Part shown: positions 16,995-27,456 of the stretch, piece after piece
How the letters are laid out: every line of letters starts with the position of its first letter
Numbering within the stretch: position 1 is the stretch's first letter
Origin: Christensenella sp. UBA7588
Lineage (GTDB): Bacteria > Bacillota > Clostridia > Christensenellales > CAG-917
NCBI GenBank assembly: GCA_002478945.1
Contig: DLKM01000002.1
Location: 19,741-83,740 of the forward strand
Direction of reading: 5' to 3'
Length of the DNA: 64,000 nt
The notes under the pieces: model-generated
What the model saw: the letters and a program-made list of their open reading frames with translations, nothing else
The model's database searches: none
What the model was told of the DNA's origin: nothing
Position numbers and translations under genes: made by a program

Positions 16995-18446
16995 TCAGTT
17001 TTGCTCGAAGTGAGTATGTTCCGTAATCCATTTTTGTTGTTTGATGGGGAGCCAGAAGAAGTAAATACCCAAAGTTATAAAGCCCAAAAGCACCCATTTT
17101 ATCCAATGGCCGAAAAGACTTGCCGCCGTACCCTCGAACACGAGACGACGTCCGTCGATAACTTGATTTTTATAAAGCCATCTGTACTCTCTGCAGATAG
17201 CGCACGGCGTGCCGAGTCCCAGCGTAAATATGATGAGGAGCGCATTCGAAAGATTGAGACCGATAAGGCTCCAAAGTCCTCCCGTAAACTTGCTTTCTCT
17301 GCTCGTATGGGCGACCGACGACGGTGCGACGTTTGTCGTGACGGGAACCGCTTGCACGGTAACGGGAGCGGCAGGATTCGTCACGGGAACGGGCGCATTG
17401 TATTGTGCGGGCGCGATGTTTGCATTTGCAACGTCGTCCGTGTTATCGAACGTTACGGGCTTTTTGCAAATGACCAAGGTCTTGCAACTCTTTACCAGCA
17501 AAGCAAGGCTCAAGCCGAAGCAAACGATGTAAATGACAAGGAAAAGCAAAAGTTGCCACGAGTATAACAACACTTTCAAACCGATGCCGGAATATCTTAT
17601 TTGAACAATAATCGACATAGCGGAGGATGCGATGCAGTCAATGAATATCAGGACGAGGAAAAGCGAAAACGCTATTTGCGCGCCCATAAGAGCTTTTGCT
17701 TTATCGGTATATCCGTCCGATGTCGCTTTGTTTGCGGAATTTGCGGATGCGGACAACGCAAGGCAGACTATCGCAAATATAAACGCAAAGAATACGGGAA
17801 TCGAATATAATATTTGGTAAATTCCGTAGTCCAACAGTATTCTTTGCACTGCCGACATCGTTTCAAACGCAGTCAGTATCAGCGCAAATACGAAAGTGGA
17901 AATAGATATGCCGAGCATACTTTTCGTAAGACCTTTGGTGCTTGTTCTTGCGGCAGAGTCTCCTTCTTTTTTGGCGTCCACGGGTGCGTATACGGGGATA
18001 GGCGCGCCGTTGTTTGACGGAACGTAGTCCTCAGCGTACTCGTTTACGACTTCGTCGTCGGTTTCGCTATCCGTATCGTCCTCAACGGATTCGTCCTCGT
18101 CCTCGAAATCGTTATCGTCGTCGGACTCCTCGTCCGTTTCCGATTCTTCCTCGTCGTCGACGGATTCTTCTTCGTCGGAATCGTCGTAAGAGTTTTCTTC
18201 TTCGCTCGGAGAGACGGGCGCAGAGTTTTGCTCGTTTTCAATCGAATCTGCCTGAGGTTGTTCGACGGTATTTTCGTTTTTGGGTTGTTCGATTTCCTCG
18301 GGTTGTTCAACTACTTCGGGTTGCGCTACCGGAGGTTTGTAAAGCGGATTTTTGTACTGTTTGTGACAGCTTTTGCATTGTAAAATTTCTTGCGTTTCAT
18401 CGATTTGAATCACGCCCCCGCAAGCGGGGCAACGAGTTTTTTTCAT
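16995..18446 (-). CDS. Zinc-ribbon membrane protein with C-terminal DUF898-like unit
   Basis: A 483-residue protein. The N-terminal zinc ribbon is CPACGGVIQI...LQCKSCHKQY. A long Glu/Asp/Ser/Pro low-complexity linker follows (about residues 38-155). About four membrane segments come next (about 175-330), with VPFVFAIILTAFE-like hydrophobic runs. A second linker leads to one DUF898-like unit (about 395-480, FTGGLWSLIGLNLSNALLIIF ... WLPIKQQKW). That unit is clearly homologous to both halves of the protein at 7766-8437. The start follows GGGAGGACG. Function unknown. The zinc ribbon is also seen at the N-terminus of the 43689 protein and the C-terminus of the 62785 protein. Confidence 0.8.
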   Translation of the reverse strand: MKKTRCPACGGVIQIDETQEILQCKSCHKQYKNPLYKPPVAQPEVVEQPEEIEQPKNENTVEQPQADSIENEQNSAPVSPSEEENSYDDSDEEESVDDEEESETDEESDDDNDFEDEDESVEDDTDSETDDEVVNEYAEDYVPSNNGAPIPVYAPVDAKKEGDSAARTSTKGLTKSMLGISISTFVFALILTAFETMSAVQRILLDYGIYQILYSIPVFFAFIFAIVCLALSASANSANKATSDGYTDKAKALMGAQIAFSLFLVLIFIDCIASSAMSIIVQIRYSGIGLKVLLYSWQLLLFLVIYIVCFGLSLALLVKSCKTLVICKKPVTFDNTDDVANANIAPAQYNAPVPVTNPAAPVTVQAVPVTTNVAPSSVAHTSRESKFTGGLWSLIGLNLSNALLIIFTLGLGTPCAICREYRWLYKNQVIDGRRLVFEGTAASLFGHWIKWVLLGFITLGIYFFWLPIKQQKWITEHTHFEQN

Positions 18447-18606
18447 ATCGTCCTCCCGATAATTTTGATATATCTATTTTCGCACTAAGCGTACGCTATG
18501 TCAATAAAAAAATAACAATGTGTACGATAAATTCAAGGCGAATCGCACGGCGCGAGCGCGTTCGGCAAAACGAGGCGGATTGCGGAACGCGTTGTGATAT
18601 TGCCGC

Positions 18607-18633
18607 TTGACAAAAAAGAGTATATGGTATTAA
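18607..18633 (+). promoter_or_regulatory. leuS promoter
   Basis: TTGACA (18607-18612) followed after 15 bp by TATTAA (18628-18633). No T-box (no AGGGTGGnACCGCG) precedes leuS. The gap 18447-18676 otherwise shows no gene. Confidence 0.45.
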
Positions 18634-18676
18634 ACTAAATATTATTATTTTAACGCTATAGGAGCGCTTAAAGTTT

Positions 18677-21097
18677 ATGGACTATAAGCAGATTGAAGCA
18701 AAATGGCAGAAAAAGTGGGCGGAAACGGGACTTTATAAGTTCGACCGCTCGAGAGTGGACAAAAAGTATTATTGTCTCGAGATGTTTTCGTATCCCTCGG
18801 GCGCAAAACTCCACGCAGGACATTGGTACAATTACGGACCTGCCGACACGTTTGCTCGTTTCAAGAGAATGCAAGGCTACGAAGTGTTTCAGCCGATGGG
18901 CTTCGACGCATTCGGTTTGCCTGCGGAAAATTACGCGATAAAGACGGGTATTCATCCTCAGGAAAGCACGCTCAAAAACATCGAAACGATGGAAAATCAG
19001 CTCAAACGCATCGGCGCAATGTACGATTGGGATTATGAGATAAAGACTTGTATGCCCGATTATTACAAGTGGACGCAATGGATGTTTTTGCAACTTTACA
19101 AAAAAGGTCTGGCATATCGCAAGGAAGCACCCGTCAACTGGTGTCCTTCCTGCAATACCGTGCTTGCCAACGAACAGGCGCAGGGCGGCATTTGCGAAAG
19201 ATGCGGAAGTCAGGTCACGCACAAAAATCTCAATCAATGGTTTTTCAGAATAACCGCTTATGCGGACGAATTGCTTGACGATATAGACAAGCTCGACTGG
19301 CCCGAAAAGACCAAACTTATGCAAAAGAACTGGATTGGCCGCAGTTACGGCGGAGAAATCGAGTTTGCGGTTAAGGGCAAAGACTTGTCGTTCAAAGTAT
19401 TCACGACGAGAGCGGATACGATTTTCGGCGTAAGTTACGTCGTTCTCGCTCCCGAAAGTCCGCTCGTGGACCTCGTCGTTACCCCCGAAAACAAAGAGGC
19501 AGTCGAGGCGTACAAGGAAAAGAGCGCGAAAGCCACCGAAATCGACCGTATGTCCTCCACGAGAGAAAAGACGGGCGTGCTTACGGGTGCGTATGCAATC
19601 AACCCCATTAACGGCAGAGAAGTGCCGATTTTGGTTGCCGATTACGTTATCGCAAGTTACGGCACGGGCGCGGTTATGGGCGTTGCGGCTCACGACGAAA
19701 GAGATTTCGTGTTTGCGCAAAAGCTCGGTTTGCCCGTGGAGAGAGTCATCAAGGGCAAGGACGGACAAAACGACGAATTGCCGTTCTGCGAATACGGAAT
19801 ACTTTGCAACAGCGGAGAGTTTGACGGATTGACGAGCGAAGAAGGCAAGCTGGCGATTCTCAAAAAACTCGAAAGTATGGGCAAGGGCGGTCTCAAGACC
19901 AACTATCGTTTGCGCGACTGGCTCGTAAGCCGTCAGCGTTATTGGGGCGCGCCTATCCCGATTATCCATTGCGAGCATTGCGGAGACGTTCCCGTACCCG
20001 AAAAAGATTTGCCCGTGCTTCTTCCGCACAACGTCAATTTCACTCCCGACGGAGAATCTCCGCTCAAAAAGTGCAAAGAGTTCGAAGATACCGTATGCCC
20101 CGTTTGCGGTCGTCCCGCAAAACGCGACGCGGATACTCTCGATACGTTCGTTTGCTCGAGTTGGTATTTCTTGAGATACCCCGACGCACACAATGCGGAA
20201 AAACCGTTTGACAGCGAGTGGATAAACAAGATGCTCCCCGTCGACAAATATATCGGCGGTGCGGAACACGCTTGTATGCACCTGCTCTACGCCCGTTTCT
20301 TTACCAAGGCGTTGAGAGATATGGGTTATCTCGATTTTGACGAACCCTTCCTTTCTCTCGTCCACCAAGGCACGATTTTGGGACCGGACGGCAACAAAAT
20401 GTCCAAATCTCGCGGCAACGTGGTGTCTCCCGACGACAGCATCTCCAAATTCGGCGCGGATATATTCAGAGTATATCTTATGTTCGGATTCAACTATATC
20501 GAGGGCGGTCCGTGGAACGAAAACGGCCTCGACTCAATCAACCGTTTCTTTGACAGAATCGAACGTATAGTGAAGAAGTGCTACGAGATAGATTTTGAAG
20601 AAAAACCGCTCGGCAAGCCCGAAAAAGAGCTTAACAGAGTGCGCCACAACACCATTAAATGCGTGACGAACGACCTCGGTATTTTCTCGTTCAACACGGC
20701 GGTTGCAAGACTTATGGAATTTGTCAACGCAATCTACGCCTACGAAGCCAACGTAAGCAAGAAAAACGCTTTCTACAAAGACTGCGCCAAAGACCTCGTG
20801 TTGTTGCTTGCTCCGTTTGCTCCGCATTTTGCGGAAGAACTTTGGGAAATGCTCGGACAAGAGTACAGCGTTTTCAATCAGGCTTATCCGAAGTTTGACG
20901 AATCCGCAATGGTGCTTGACGCGGTTGAACTTGCGGTGCAAATCAACTCCAAGATGAGAGGAAGAATTACCGTCGCGAGCGACGCGAGCAGAGAGGACGT
21001 CGAAAAGGCGGCTCTCGAAGCGGTCAAAGACCAGTTGAGCGGCGCACCCAAGAAAGTTATCGTGGTGCCGGGCAGACTTGTAAACATCATAGCATAA
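18677..21097 (+). CDS. leuS: Leucyl-tRNA synthetase
   Basis: Charges tRNA-Leu with leucine in the cytoplasm. It has 806 residues, typical for bacterial LeuRS. The HIGH motif is HAGH (residues 46-49), zinc cysteines CPSCNTVLANEQ...CERCG, a CP1 editing domain (about 220-400), the second zinc knuckle CPVCGRPAKRDADTLDTFVCSSW, and KMSKS near residue 575. GGAGCGC lies upstream of the ATG. It is followed 43 bases later by serS, probably as one operon. Confidence 0.98.
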   Translation: MDYKQIEAKWQKKWAETGLYKFDRSRVDKKYYCLEMFSYPSGAKLHAGHWYNYGPADTFARFKRMQGYEVFQPMGFDAFGLPAENYAIKTGIHPQESTLKNIETMENQLKRIGAMYDWDYEIKTCMPDYYKWTQWMFLQLYKKGLAYRKEAPVNWCPSCNTVLANEQAQGGICERCGSQVTHKNLNQWFFRITAYADELLDDIDKLDWPEKTKLMQKNWIGRSYGGEIEFAVKGKDLSFKVFTTRADTIFGVSYVVLAPESPLVDLVVTPENKEAVEAYKEKSAKATEIDRMSSTREKTGVLTGAYAINPINGREVPILVADYVIASYGTGAVMGVAAHDERDFVFAQKLGLPVERVIKGKDGQNDELPFCEYGILCNSGEFDGLTSEEGKLAILKKLESMGKGGLKTNYRLRDWLVSRQRYWGAPIPIIHCEHCGDVPVPEKDLPVLLPHNVNFTPDGESPLKKCKEFEDTVCPVCGRPAKRDADTLDTFVCSSWYFLRYPDAHNAEKPFDSEWINKMLPVDKYIGGAEHACMHLLYARFFTKALRDMGYLDFDEPFLSLVHQGTILGPDGNKMSKSRGNVVSPDDSISKFGADIFRVYLMFGFNYIEGGPWNENGLDSINRFFDRIERIVKKCYEIDFEEKPLGKPEKELNRVRHNTIKCVTNDLGIFSFNTAVARLMEFVNAIYAYEANVSKKNAFYKDCAKDLVLLLAPFAPHFAEELWEMLGQEYSVFNQAYPKFDESAMVLDAVELAVQINSKMRGRITVASDASREDVEKAALEAVKDQLSGAPKKVIVVPGRLVNIIA

Positions 21098-21140
21098 GCG
21101 CATAGCGCACAAAATAGACAATAAAATCATAGAGGGATAT

Positions 21141-22424
21141 ATGTTAGACCTTATCAGAATCAGAAACAACCCGCAAGAAGTGGTCGACGCTCTTGCAAAA
21201 AAAGGATATAAAGCGGATTTTACCGACGTGATTAAGTGGGACGACGAAAGAAAAGCCACAATCACGAAAATCGAGCAACTCAAAGCGCAAAAAAACAAGG
21301 TTTCCGCCCAAATTCCCGTTCTCAAAAAGGCAGGTCAACCCGTCGAACCTATTTTTGACGAGATGAGAAAGCTCGGAGACGAAATCGCGGAGGGCGACGC
21401 GAAAATCAACGAATTGATTGCAAAAATCAACGATACTCTCGCTTGTATGCCCAACATCCCCGACGAAGATTTGCTCCCCGGAGAAAAGGAAAACAACAAG
21501 GTTATAAAAATCGTCGGCGAACAGCCCAAATTCGATTTTCCGCTCAAAAATCACGTCGATATTTGCACCGACCTCGGTATGATAGACTACGAAAGAGGCG
21601 TAAAACTCTCGGGCAACGGTTTTTGGATTTACAGAGGAGTGGGCGCACGCTTGGAATGGGCATTGCTCAACTACTTTGTGGACGAGCATCTTAAAGACGG
21701 TTACGAATTTATTCTTCCGCCTTATCAACTCGGATACAACTGCGGCTTCGGCGCAGGTCAATTCCCAAAATTCAGCGACGAGGTATATTGGCTCGATTGC
21801 GACGAGGACAGAAAGCGCAACCGCTTTATGCTTCCCACCGCAGAGACCGCACTCGTCAATATGTACGCAGGCGAAATTATCGACGAAAGCAAGTTGCCTA
21901 TGAAATTCTTTGCGTATTCTCCGTGCTTCAGAAAAGAAGCGGGTAGCGCAAGAGCGGAAGAAAGAGGTATGATAAGAGGACATCAATTCAACAAAATCGA
22001 AATGGTGCAATACGCTCATCCCGAACACAGCAAAGAGGCTTTTGAAGAACTCGTCGAGAAAGCGTCTCGTCTTGTCGAGCAACTCGGCTTGCATTTCAGA
22101 GTCAGCAAACTTGCGGCAGGCGACTGCTCCGCTTCTATGGCAAGAACGTACGACGTCGAGCTTTGGATTCCGTCGATGGGCATTTATAAGGAATGTTCGT
22201 CCGTGTCCAACGCAAACGACTATCAGGCTCGTCGCAACAACACTCGTTATCGCGACTCCAAGACGGGCAAACCGCAATACGTCCACACCCTCAACGGCAG
22301 CGGACTTGCAACGTCGCGCCTTATCCCCGCAATCGTCGAGCAATTCCAAAACGCAGACGGCAGCGTAACTATCCCCGAAGTGCTTCGCAAGTATATGGGC
22401 GATATGGAAAAAATTACCAAATAA
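21141..22424 (+). CDS. serS: Seryl-tRNA synthetase
   Basis: Class II synthetase for tRNA-Ser (and tRNA-Sec where present). It has 427 residues with an N-terminal coiled-coil arm (about 30-100, ATITKIEQLKAQKNKV), motif 2 around FRKEAGSARAEERGMIRGHQF and motif 3 NGSGLATSRLIPAIVEQ. The start follows AGAGGGATAT. Confidence 0.98.
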   Translation: MLDLIRIRNNPQEVVDALAKKGYKADFTDVIKWDDERKATITKIEQLKAQKNKVSAQIPVLKKAGQPVEPIFDEMRKLGDEIAEGDAKINELIAKINDTLACMPNIPDEDLLPGEKENNKVIKIVGEQPKFDFPLKNHVDICTDLGMIDYERGVKLSGNGFWIYRGVGARLEWALLNYFVDEHLKDGYEFILPPYQLGYNCGFGAGQFPKFSDEVYWLDCDEDRKRNRFMLPTAETALVNMYAGEIIDESKLPMKFFAYSPCFRKEAGSARAEERGMIRGHQFNKIEMVQYAHPEHSKEAFEELVEKASRLVEQLGLHFRVSKLAAGDCSASMARTYDVELWIPSMGIYKECSSVSNANDYQARRNNTRYRDSKTGKPQYVHTLNGSGLATSRLIPAIVEQFQNADGSVTIPEVLRKYMGDMEKITK

Positions 22425-22437
22425 CATAGGTTTTGTG

Positions 22438-22468
22438 TGCGAGCGCATAATTTTTGCGCTCGCATTTT
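22438..22468 (+). terminator. Terminator after serS
   Basis: TGCGAGCGCA and TGCGCTCGCA form a perfect 10-bp stem followed by TTTT. Confidence 0.85.
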
Positions 22469-22496
22469 ATAACAATAAAAAGATAGTGAGGAAATT

Positions 22497-23810
22497 ATGA
22501 GAGAAGAACTCAAAAAGTACGGCGACGATGCGTACAAGATGGTGGAATACGCCGCAAACGAAATCGGGCCGCGCCTTCCCGGGTCTGCGAATGAAATCAA
22601 GTATCACGAGTATATGTCCGACAAGCTCAAAGAAATCGGACTCGAACCCGTAACCGAAGATTTCGTGTTTGCGCCGCACGCGTCCATCGGCGGACTTCCG
22701 TACGCAGGTTGGGCAGGCATTATAGGCTGTGTGCTTACGATTTTGGCAACGATTCTTGCACATTTGAGCGTGTACGGCGGCGTTGCGATGCATTTCGTCT
22801 GCTCGGTGTATTTGATTTTCGTGTGGATTTGGCTGTTTGTCAGCGTATTCAAATATCACACTTGCTTTGACTGGTGCTTCAAGCACAAAGTGTCGCAAAA
22901 CACTTATGCGGAACTTCTTCCCGAGGACGGAAAATACGATTATACAATCTTCCTTTCGGGACACACCGACACGAGTTGGACTCTCAAGCTCAGCGCGTCG
23001 CAATATAAGCTCGGATTCGTAGGCGTAGTGTTACGTCTCGGTCTCGGCGCAATCGCGGTAGGCGTGGTTACCATTGTAAGTTTGATTATGCTCGTGCTTT
23101 CTATGATGATGCTTTACGGAGATTATTCGATAGAAGTTACGGCCAACGTTTTCAAAGCATACTCCGTTATGTCGCAAATCGCGCTTTACGGTTCTCCCGT
23201 AGCAATCGTTTGCGCATTCTTGCTTACGATGTACAACGAAAAGACGGAAGAAATCGCCTCTCCCGGCGCAATGGACAATGCAACGGGCGTTTCAATCGCA
23301 TATCAAGTGGTCAAATACTACAAAGAAAACCCCGACAAGATGCCCAAAAACTGCCGTATCGTCGATTGCAACGTAGGTGCAGAGGAATCTGGTTTGCGCG
23401 GTTCAATCGCTTTTACTCGCAAACATAAGGACGACGGTATGCTCGACAACGCATATCATATCAACATCGATTCCATTGCCGACGCAGAGCATTTCGAGGT
23501 TATCCACGGCGACAGTTGGCTTTGCCCGCACTTCGACAAAGATTTGGAAAAGATGTTCTTCGACGCAATGAAAGAAGCAGGCATTCAAAAGCCCGGCAAC
23601 ATTGCCAACCCCGTCGGCGGTTGCGACTCCACGCCTTTCCAAAAAGCAGGCGTCAAGTCAATTACCTTTGCCGCTCAAAATCCCGTAATGTCCGATTATT
23701 ATCACACCTTCCGTGACGTACCCGAGCGTTTCAGTCCCGAAACGGTGGGGTTGGGGTTGGATGTGGTTCTCCGCGTAATCTCCAAAATCGAGGAAAGCCG
23801 CACCAAATAG
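22497..23810 (+). CDS. M28-family metallopeptidase with membrane segments
   Basis: A 437-residue predicted aminopeptidase. Zinc-site motifs of family M28 are visible in order: GHTDTSW, GAMDNATGVS, GAEESGLRGS (catalytic EE), NIDSIAD and DYYHTFRD. Unlike simple M28 enzymes, hydrophobic segments are inserted: about residues 70-120 (AGWAGIIGCVLTILATILAHL) and about 175-245. The catalytic half is probably cytoplasmic or membrane-attached. The start has GTGAGGAAATT. The last codons and stop lie in the basal stem of the hairpin at 23792-23971. Confidence 0.85.
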   Translation: MREELKKYGDDAYKMVEYAANEIGPRLPGSANEIKYHEYMSDKLKEIGLEPVTEDFVFAPHASIGGLPYAGWAGIIGCVLTILATILAHLSVYGGVAMHFVCSVYLIFVWIWLFVSVFKYHTCFDWCFKHKVSQNTYAELLPEDGKYDYTIFLSGHTDTSWTLKLSASQYKLGFVGVVLRLGLGAIAVGVVTIVSLIMLVLSMMMLYGDYSIEVTANVFKAYSVMSQIALYGSPVAIVCAFLLTMYNEKTEEIASPGAMDNATGVSIAYQVVKYYKENPDKMPKNCRIVDCNVGAEESGLRGSIAFTRKHKDDGMLDNAYHINIDSIADAEHFEVIHGDSWLCPHFDKDLEKMFFDAMKEAGIQKPGNIANPVGGCDSTPFQKAGVKSITFAAQNPVMSDYYHTFRDVPERFSPETVGLGLDVVLRVISKIEESRTK

Positions 23811-23971
23811 CGAATAACTGTGGACGCGATTGACGCATAGCGTAACAATCGCTATTCCGTCACTTCGTTCCTTACAACGCCCGTCCGCTCCAAAATCACG
23901 TACTAAATGTACGTTTGGTTTTGTTTCGGACGGGCGTTTCCTTGTTCTTCATCTATTTGGCGCGGCTTTCC
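23792..23971. repeat. Long stop-codon hairpin, family C copy 1
   Basis: The last codons and stop of the M28 gene (GGAAAGCCGCACCAAATAG, 23792-23810) pair at 18 of 19 positions with CTATTTGGCGCGGCTTTCC (23953-23971). Inside are a second stem, CGCCCGTCCG/CGGACGGGCG, and a tip ACGTAC-TAAAT-GTACGT (23898-23914). The tip matches copy 2 at 37164-37291. The rest of the gap to 24073 is AT-rich with nothing recognised. Confidence 0.75.
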
Positions 23972-24073
23972 CCCAAAAAATATATATTTAGTGCGGCTTT
24001 ATTAAATAAAACTAACAATTTTTATTTGCAAAACAAGGAAAAATAAAATATTCAAACAATTTTCAAAAACCGC

Positions 24074-24104
24074 TTGACTCTACCCTTAGGGGAGGCAATA
24101 TCGT
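24074..24104 (+). promoter_or_regulatory. MerR-type promoter with 19-bp spacer
   Basis: TTGACT (24074-24079) and TATCGT (24099-24104) are separated by 19 bp. The spacer holds the imperfect dyad CTACCCT-T-AGGGGAG. This over-long spacer with a central dyad is the hallmark of promoters untwisted by MerR regulators. Confidence 0.75.
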
Positions 24105-24123
24105 CTTTTTGAAAGAGGCAAAT

Positions 24124-24921
24124 ATGTTCAAAATCGGCGAATTTTCAAAACTATGCAAAACCACAATCAAAACGCTCAGGTACTATGACGAAATCGGTAT
24201 CTTCAAGCCGTCGTACGTCGAAAGCAACGGTTATAGGTTCTATACCGTGGACGATCTTGAAAAGATTGCGCTCATAAGGCAACTGCGCGCGCTCGGAGTG
24301 GGTGTAGAGGAAATCCGAAATGTGCTTGACGGCAAAGACCTTGTAGCCGTCTTGTCGCAGAGGTCTAAGGATATTCAAAAGGAAATTGCCAAAAAACAGG
24401 ACGATTTGCTCCAAATCGACTATATCGTCAATAAATTGAAAAAAGGAGACATTATGCAAAAATATCAAGCGGTAAAAAAAGAAATACCGTCTTTCAACGT
24501 GTATTATCGCCACGGAGTCATTGCTTCTATGGCAGACATTCTCGACTTTGCGTCGCAAACAATCGATGAGGCAAAGAAAAACAACCCGACCTTAAAATAT
24601 AAAAACTATTGCTACATAACCTATGAGGCACCCGAATATCAGGAAAACGACGTGGAACTCGAATATGTTCAAGCCGTAGAATCTATCGGCAACGAGGGCG
24701 AAAATGTCAAGTTCAAAACAGCACCTGCTATAACCGCCGTATGCGTCGAGCATAAAGGCGCATACGCAAATCTTGCCGACGCGTACGCTTACGCTCTCGG
24801 TTTCGTAAAAGAAAACGGTTACAAGATAGTCGGAAAAATCAGAGAGGTTTATATCAACGGTTGTTGGGATAGAGACGACGAAAACGATTATTTGACGGAG
24901 ATACAGATTCCTGTCGAATGA
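24124..24921 (+). CDS. MerR-family regulator with GyrI-like ligand domain
   Basis: A 265-residue regulator. The N-terminal MerR HTH is FKIGEFSKLCKTTIKTLRYYDEIGIFKPSYVESNGYRFY, followed by a dimerisation coiled coil (about 75-110). The C-terminal half (about 120-265) has the GyrI/SOUL-like pattern of BltR-type multidrug sensors, with CYITYEAPE and VCVEHKGAYANLADAYAYALGFVKENGYKIVG. The start at 24124 follows AAAGAGG; an upstream TTG in frame is rejected. Its promoter is of the MerR type, so it is probably autoregulated. No transporter is adjacent, so the target beyond itself is unknown. Confidence 0.9.
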   Translation: MFKIGEFSKLCKTTIKTLRYYDEIGIFKPSYVESNGYRFYTVDDLEKIALIRQLRALGVGVEEIRNVLDGKDLVAVLSQRSKDIQKEIAKKQDDLLQIDYIVNKLKKGDIMQKYQAVKKEIPSFNVYYRHGVIASMADILDFASQTIDEAKKNNPTLKYKNYCYITYEAPEYQENDVELEYVQAVESIGNEGENVKFKTAPAITAVCVEHKGAYANLADAYAYALGFVKENGYKIVGKIREVYINGCWDRDDENDYLTEIQIPVE

Positions 24922-24950
24922 TTTATTCGTATTGCTCGACGATTATTTGA

Positions 24951-24975
24951 AAAGGCGCGCTTCGGCGCGCTTTTT
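24951..24975 (+). terminator. Terminator after merR
   Basis: GGCGCGC-TTCG-GCGCGC stem with UUCG tetraloop, followed by TTTTT. Confidence 0.88.
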
Positions 24976-25003
24976 GCTTTAGGAAATCTAAAGATTTATT
25001 AAC

Positions 25004-25031
25004 TTGAAAAAATATATAAATATGTTATAAT
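25004..25031 (+). promoter_or_regulatory. Promoter of the two-component/ispE operon
   Basis: TTGAAA (25004-25009), 16-bp spacer, TATAAT (25026-25031), 27 bases before the response-regulator ATG. Confidence 0.7.
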
Positions 25032-25058
25032 CAAACCATATAAAGCGTGAGGTAAGAT

Positions 25059-25740
<682 letters not shown>

Positions 25741-25754
<14 letters not shown>

Positions 25755-27456
25755 AAACGCACAAAACGACGTTTATACGCAAGATTCGGACGATAAAACC
25801 TCCGAATCGGATATAAACACTCAAAAAGGAGCGAGCAAAGGCAAGGCAAAAAAGAGCAAACGCACGCCGCCTGCGCGCATTGACAACGCAAGTTTTCTTG
25901 CGTTGCTTATTCGTAGTTTCGTGTCGTTTTCGCTTATCATTATTCTCGGTGTGGTTGCGATTTTCGGCGTTGTGAGTTGGGCGGTTACCAACCAGAACGT
26001 AAAAATGAAGCAGGAGAGCATTGCCGATTACTCCGCAAAACTCAAGAGCGGAAAATACGGCGACATACCCGTCGAAAAACTTTTGGGCGAAAACGGGTGG
26101 CTCGAAGTTGCCGACAAAAACGGCAACGTGGTGTATTCCACCTTGCAGACGAAAGGTTCGTACACGAAGGGAGAGATTGACTGGATTCAAAAATTCGGCT
26201 CTAACGAAACTATCGAGCTTCACAGATTGTCCGACGACGGTCCTTACTATTATTTGATTGTCAAATCTTATTACGACGACAACGGAGAAAAGCAGGACCA
26301 GTTCCTTGCGCTTTCGTCAAGTTACGCGGTGTTGTCGGGCAACATTCCCACGACGGGCAAAACCTCTTTTACGCAACGCGAGTTCGATTTTCTGACTTAC
26401 AACGCAACTCACGGCAAAACTACGCTTACAAAGTTTGCATACGTTGCCGACGACGGAGAAACCTATTACGCCATTACTCTCAACGAGAACTTGACCAGAA
26501 ACACGGCGGCTTACGTCGTGGTAATAATTATCGGCGCGTGCATTCTCGCGTTGTTTGCGGGCGTTATGGTGCTTTATATAACCTATATCAACAAACACGT
26601 TCAAAAACCGCTTGCGATGCTCGAAACGGGTATGGCAGGATTTGCAAAGGGCGACAAGATAGGTCATCTCGGATATAAAGGCTCCAAAGAATTCGAGCAT
26701 CTTTACGACAGCTTCAACGAAATGGTGGATATGCTCGGCGCAAGCGAAAAACAGCGCAAAGCACTCGAGGAGGACAAACAACGTATGCTTGCGGGTCTGT
26801 CCCACGATTTGAAAACGCCCGTCACGATTATTCAAGGTTTTACAAAAGCCATAAAAGACGGACTCGTCAGCGAGGAGGACAAGCAAAAATATTTGCAGAT
26901 TATCCTCAACAAATCGACGCAGATGGTAGAGTTGATAAATCAATTCTACGAATACAACAAATTGGAGCATCCCGATTTTGCGCTCGATTGCAAGCCTTGC
27001 GACGTGGCGGAATGCGCCCGTTCTTTCCTTGCGGGAATATACGACGAGTTCGAACTCGGCGGATACAATCTCGACACGCAGATAACGGAGCAACCGCTCG
27101 TTTGCAACGTGGACGAAAAACAGATATTGCGAGTGTTCGAGAACATCGTAGGCAACTTCTTCAAGTATACGCAAAAGGGTGCGACGCTTGCGTTTATAGC
27201 CGAAAAACAAGACGACAAAGCGATTATCCGAATTGCGGACAACGGCCCCGGAATCAGTGACGAATCCAAAAAAGACGTGTTCGAAGCGTTCGTCGTCGGA
27301 GAAAAATCGCGAAACAAACAAGGCTCCGGACTCGGGCTTGCCGTGTGCAAAAAGATTATCGAAATGCACGGCGGAAGCATCTGTCTGTCCGACGAACCCG
27401 TTGAGGGATATAACACGCAGTTCGACATTACGCTCGATTTGATAAAAGAAAAATGA
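25741..27456 (+). CDS. Sensor histidine kinase
   Basis: A 571-residue membrane kinase. It has a basic cytoplasmic N-tail (about 1-48), membrane segment 1 (about 52-80), an extracytoplasmic sensor (about 80-260), membrane segment 2 (about 262-285), a HAMP linker, the dimerisation helix with LAGLSHDLKTPVTIIQGF (His near 355) and an ATPase domain with NIVGNFFKYTQKG, ADNGPGISDE and GSGLGLAVCKKII. No in-frame ATG lies before the first membrane helix, so TTG at 25741, inside the response-regulator gene, is taken as start. It partners the upstream regulator. The stop overlaps ispE by four bases. Confidence 0.93.

Noticed and set aside
18447..18676. T-box riboswitch upstream of leuS
   Set aside because: No AGGGTGG-type T-box sequence and no terminator/antiterminator pair; only a promoter-like sequence is seen.
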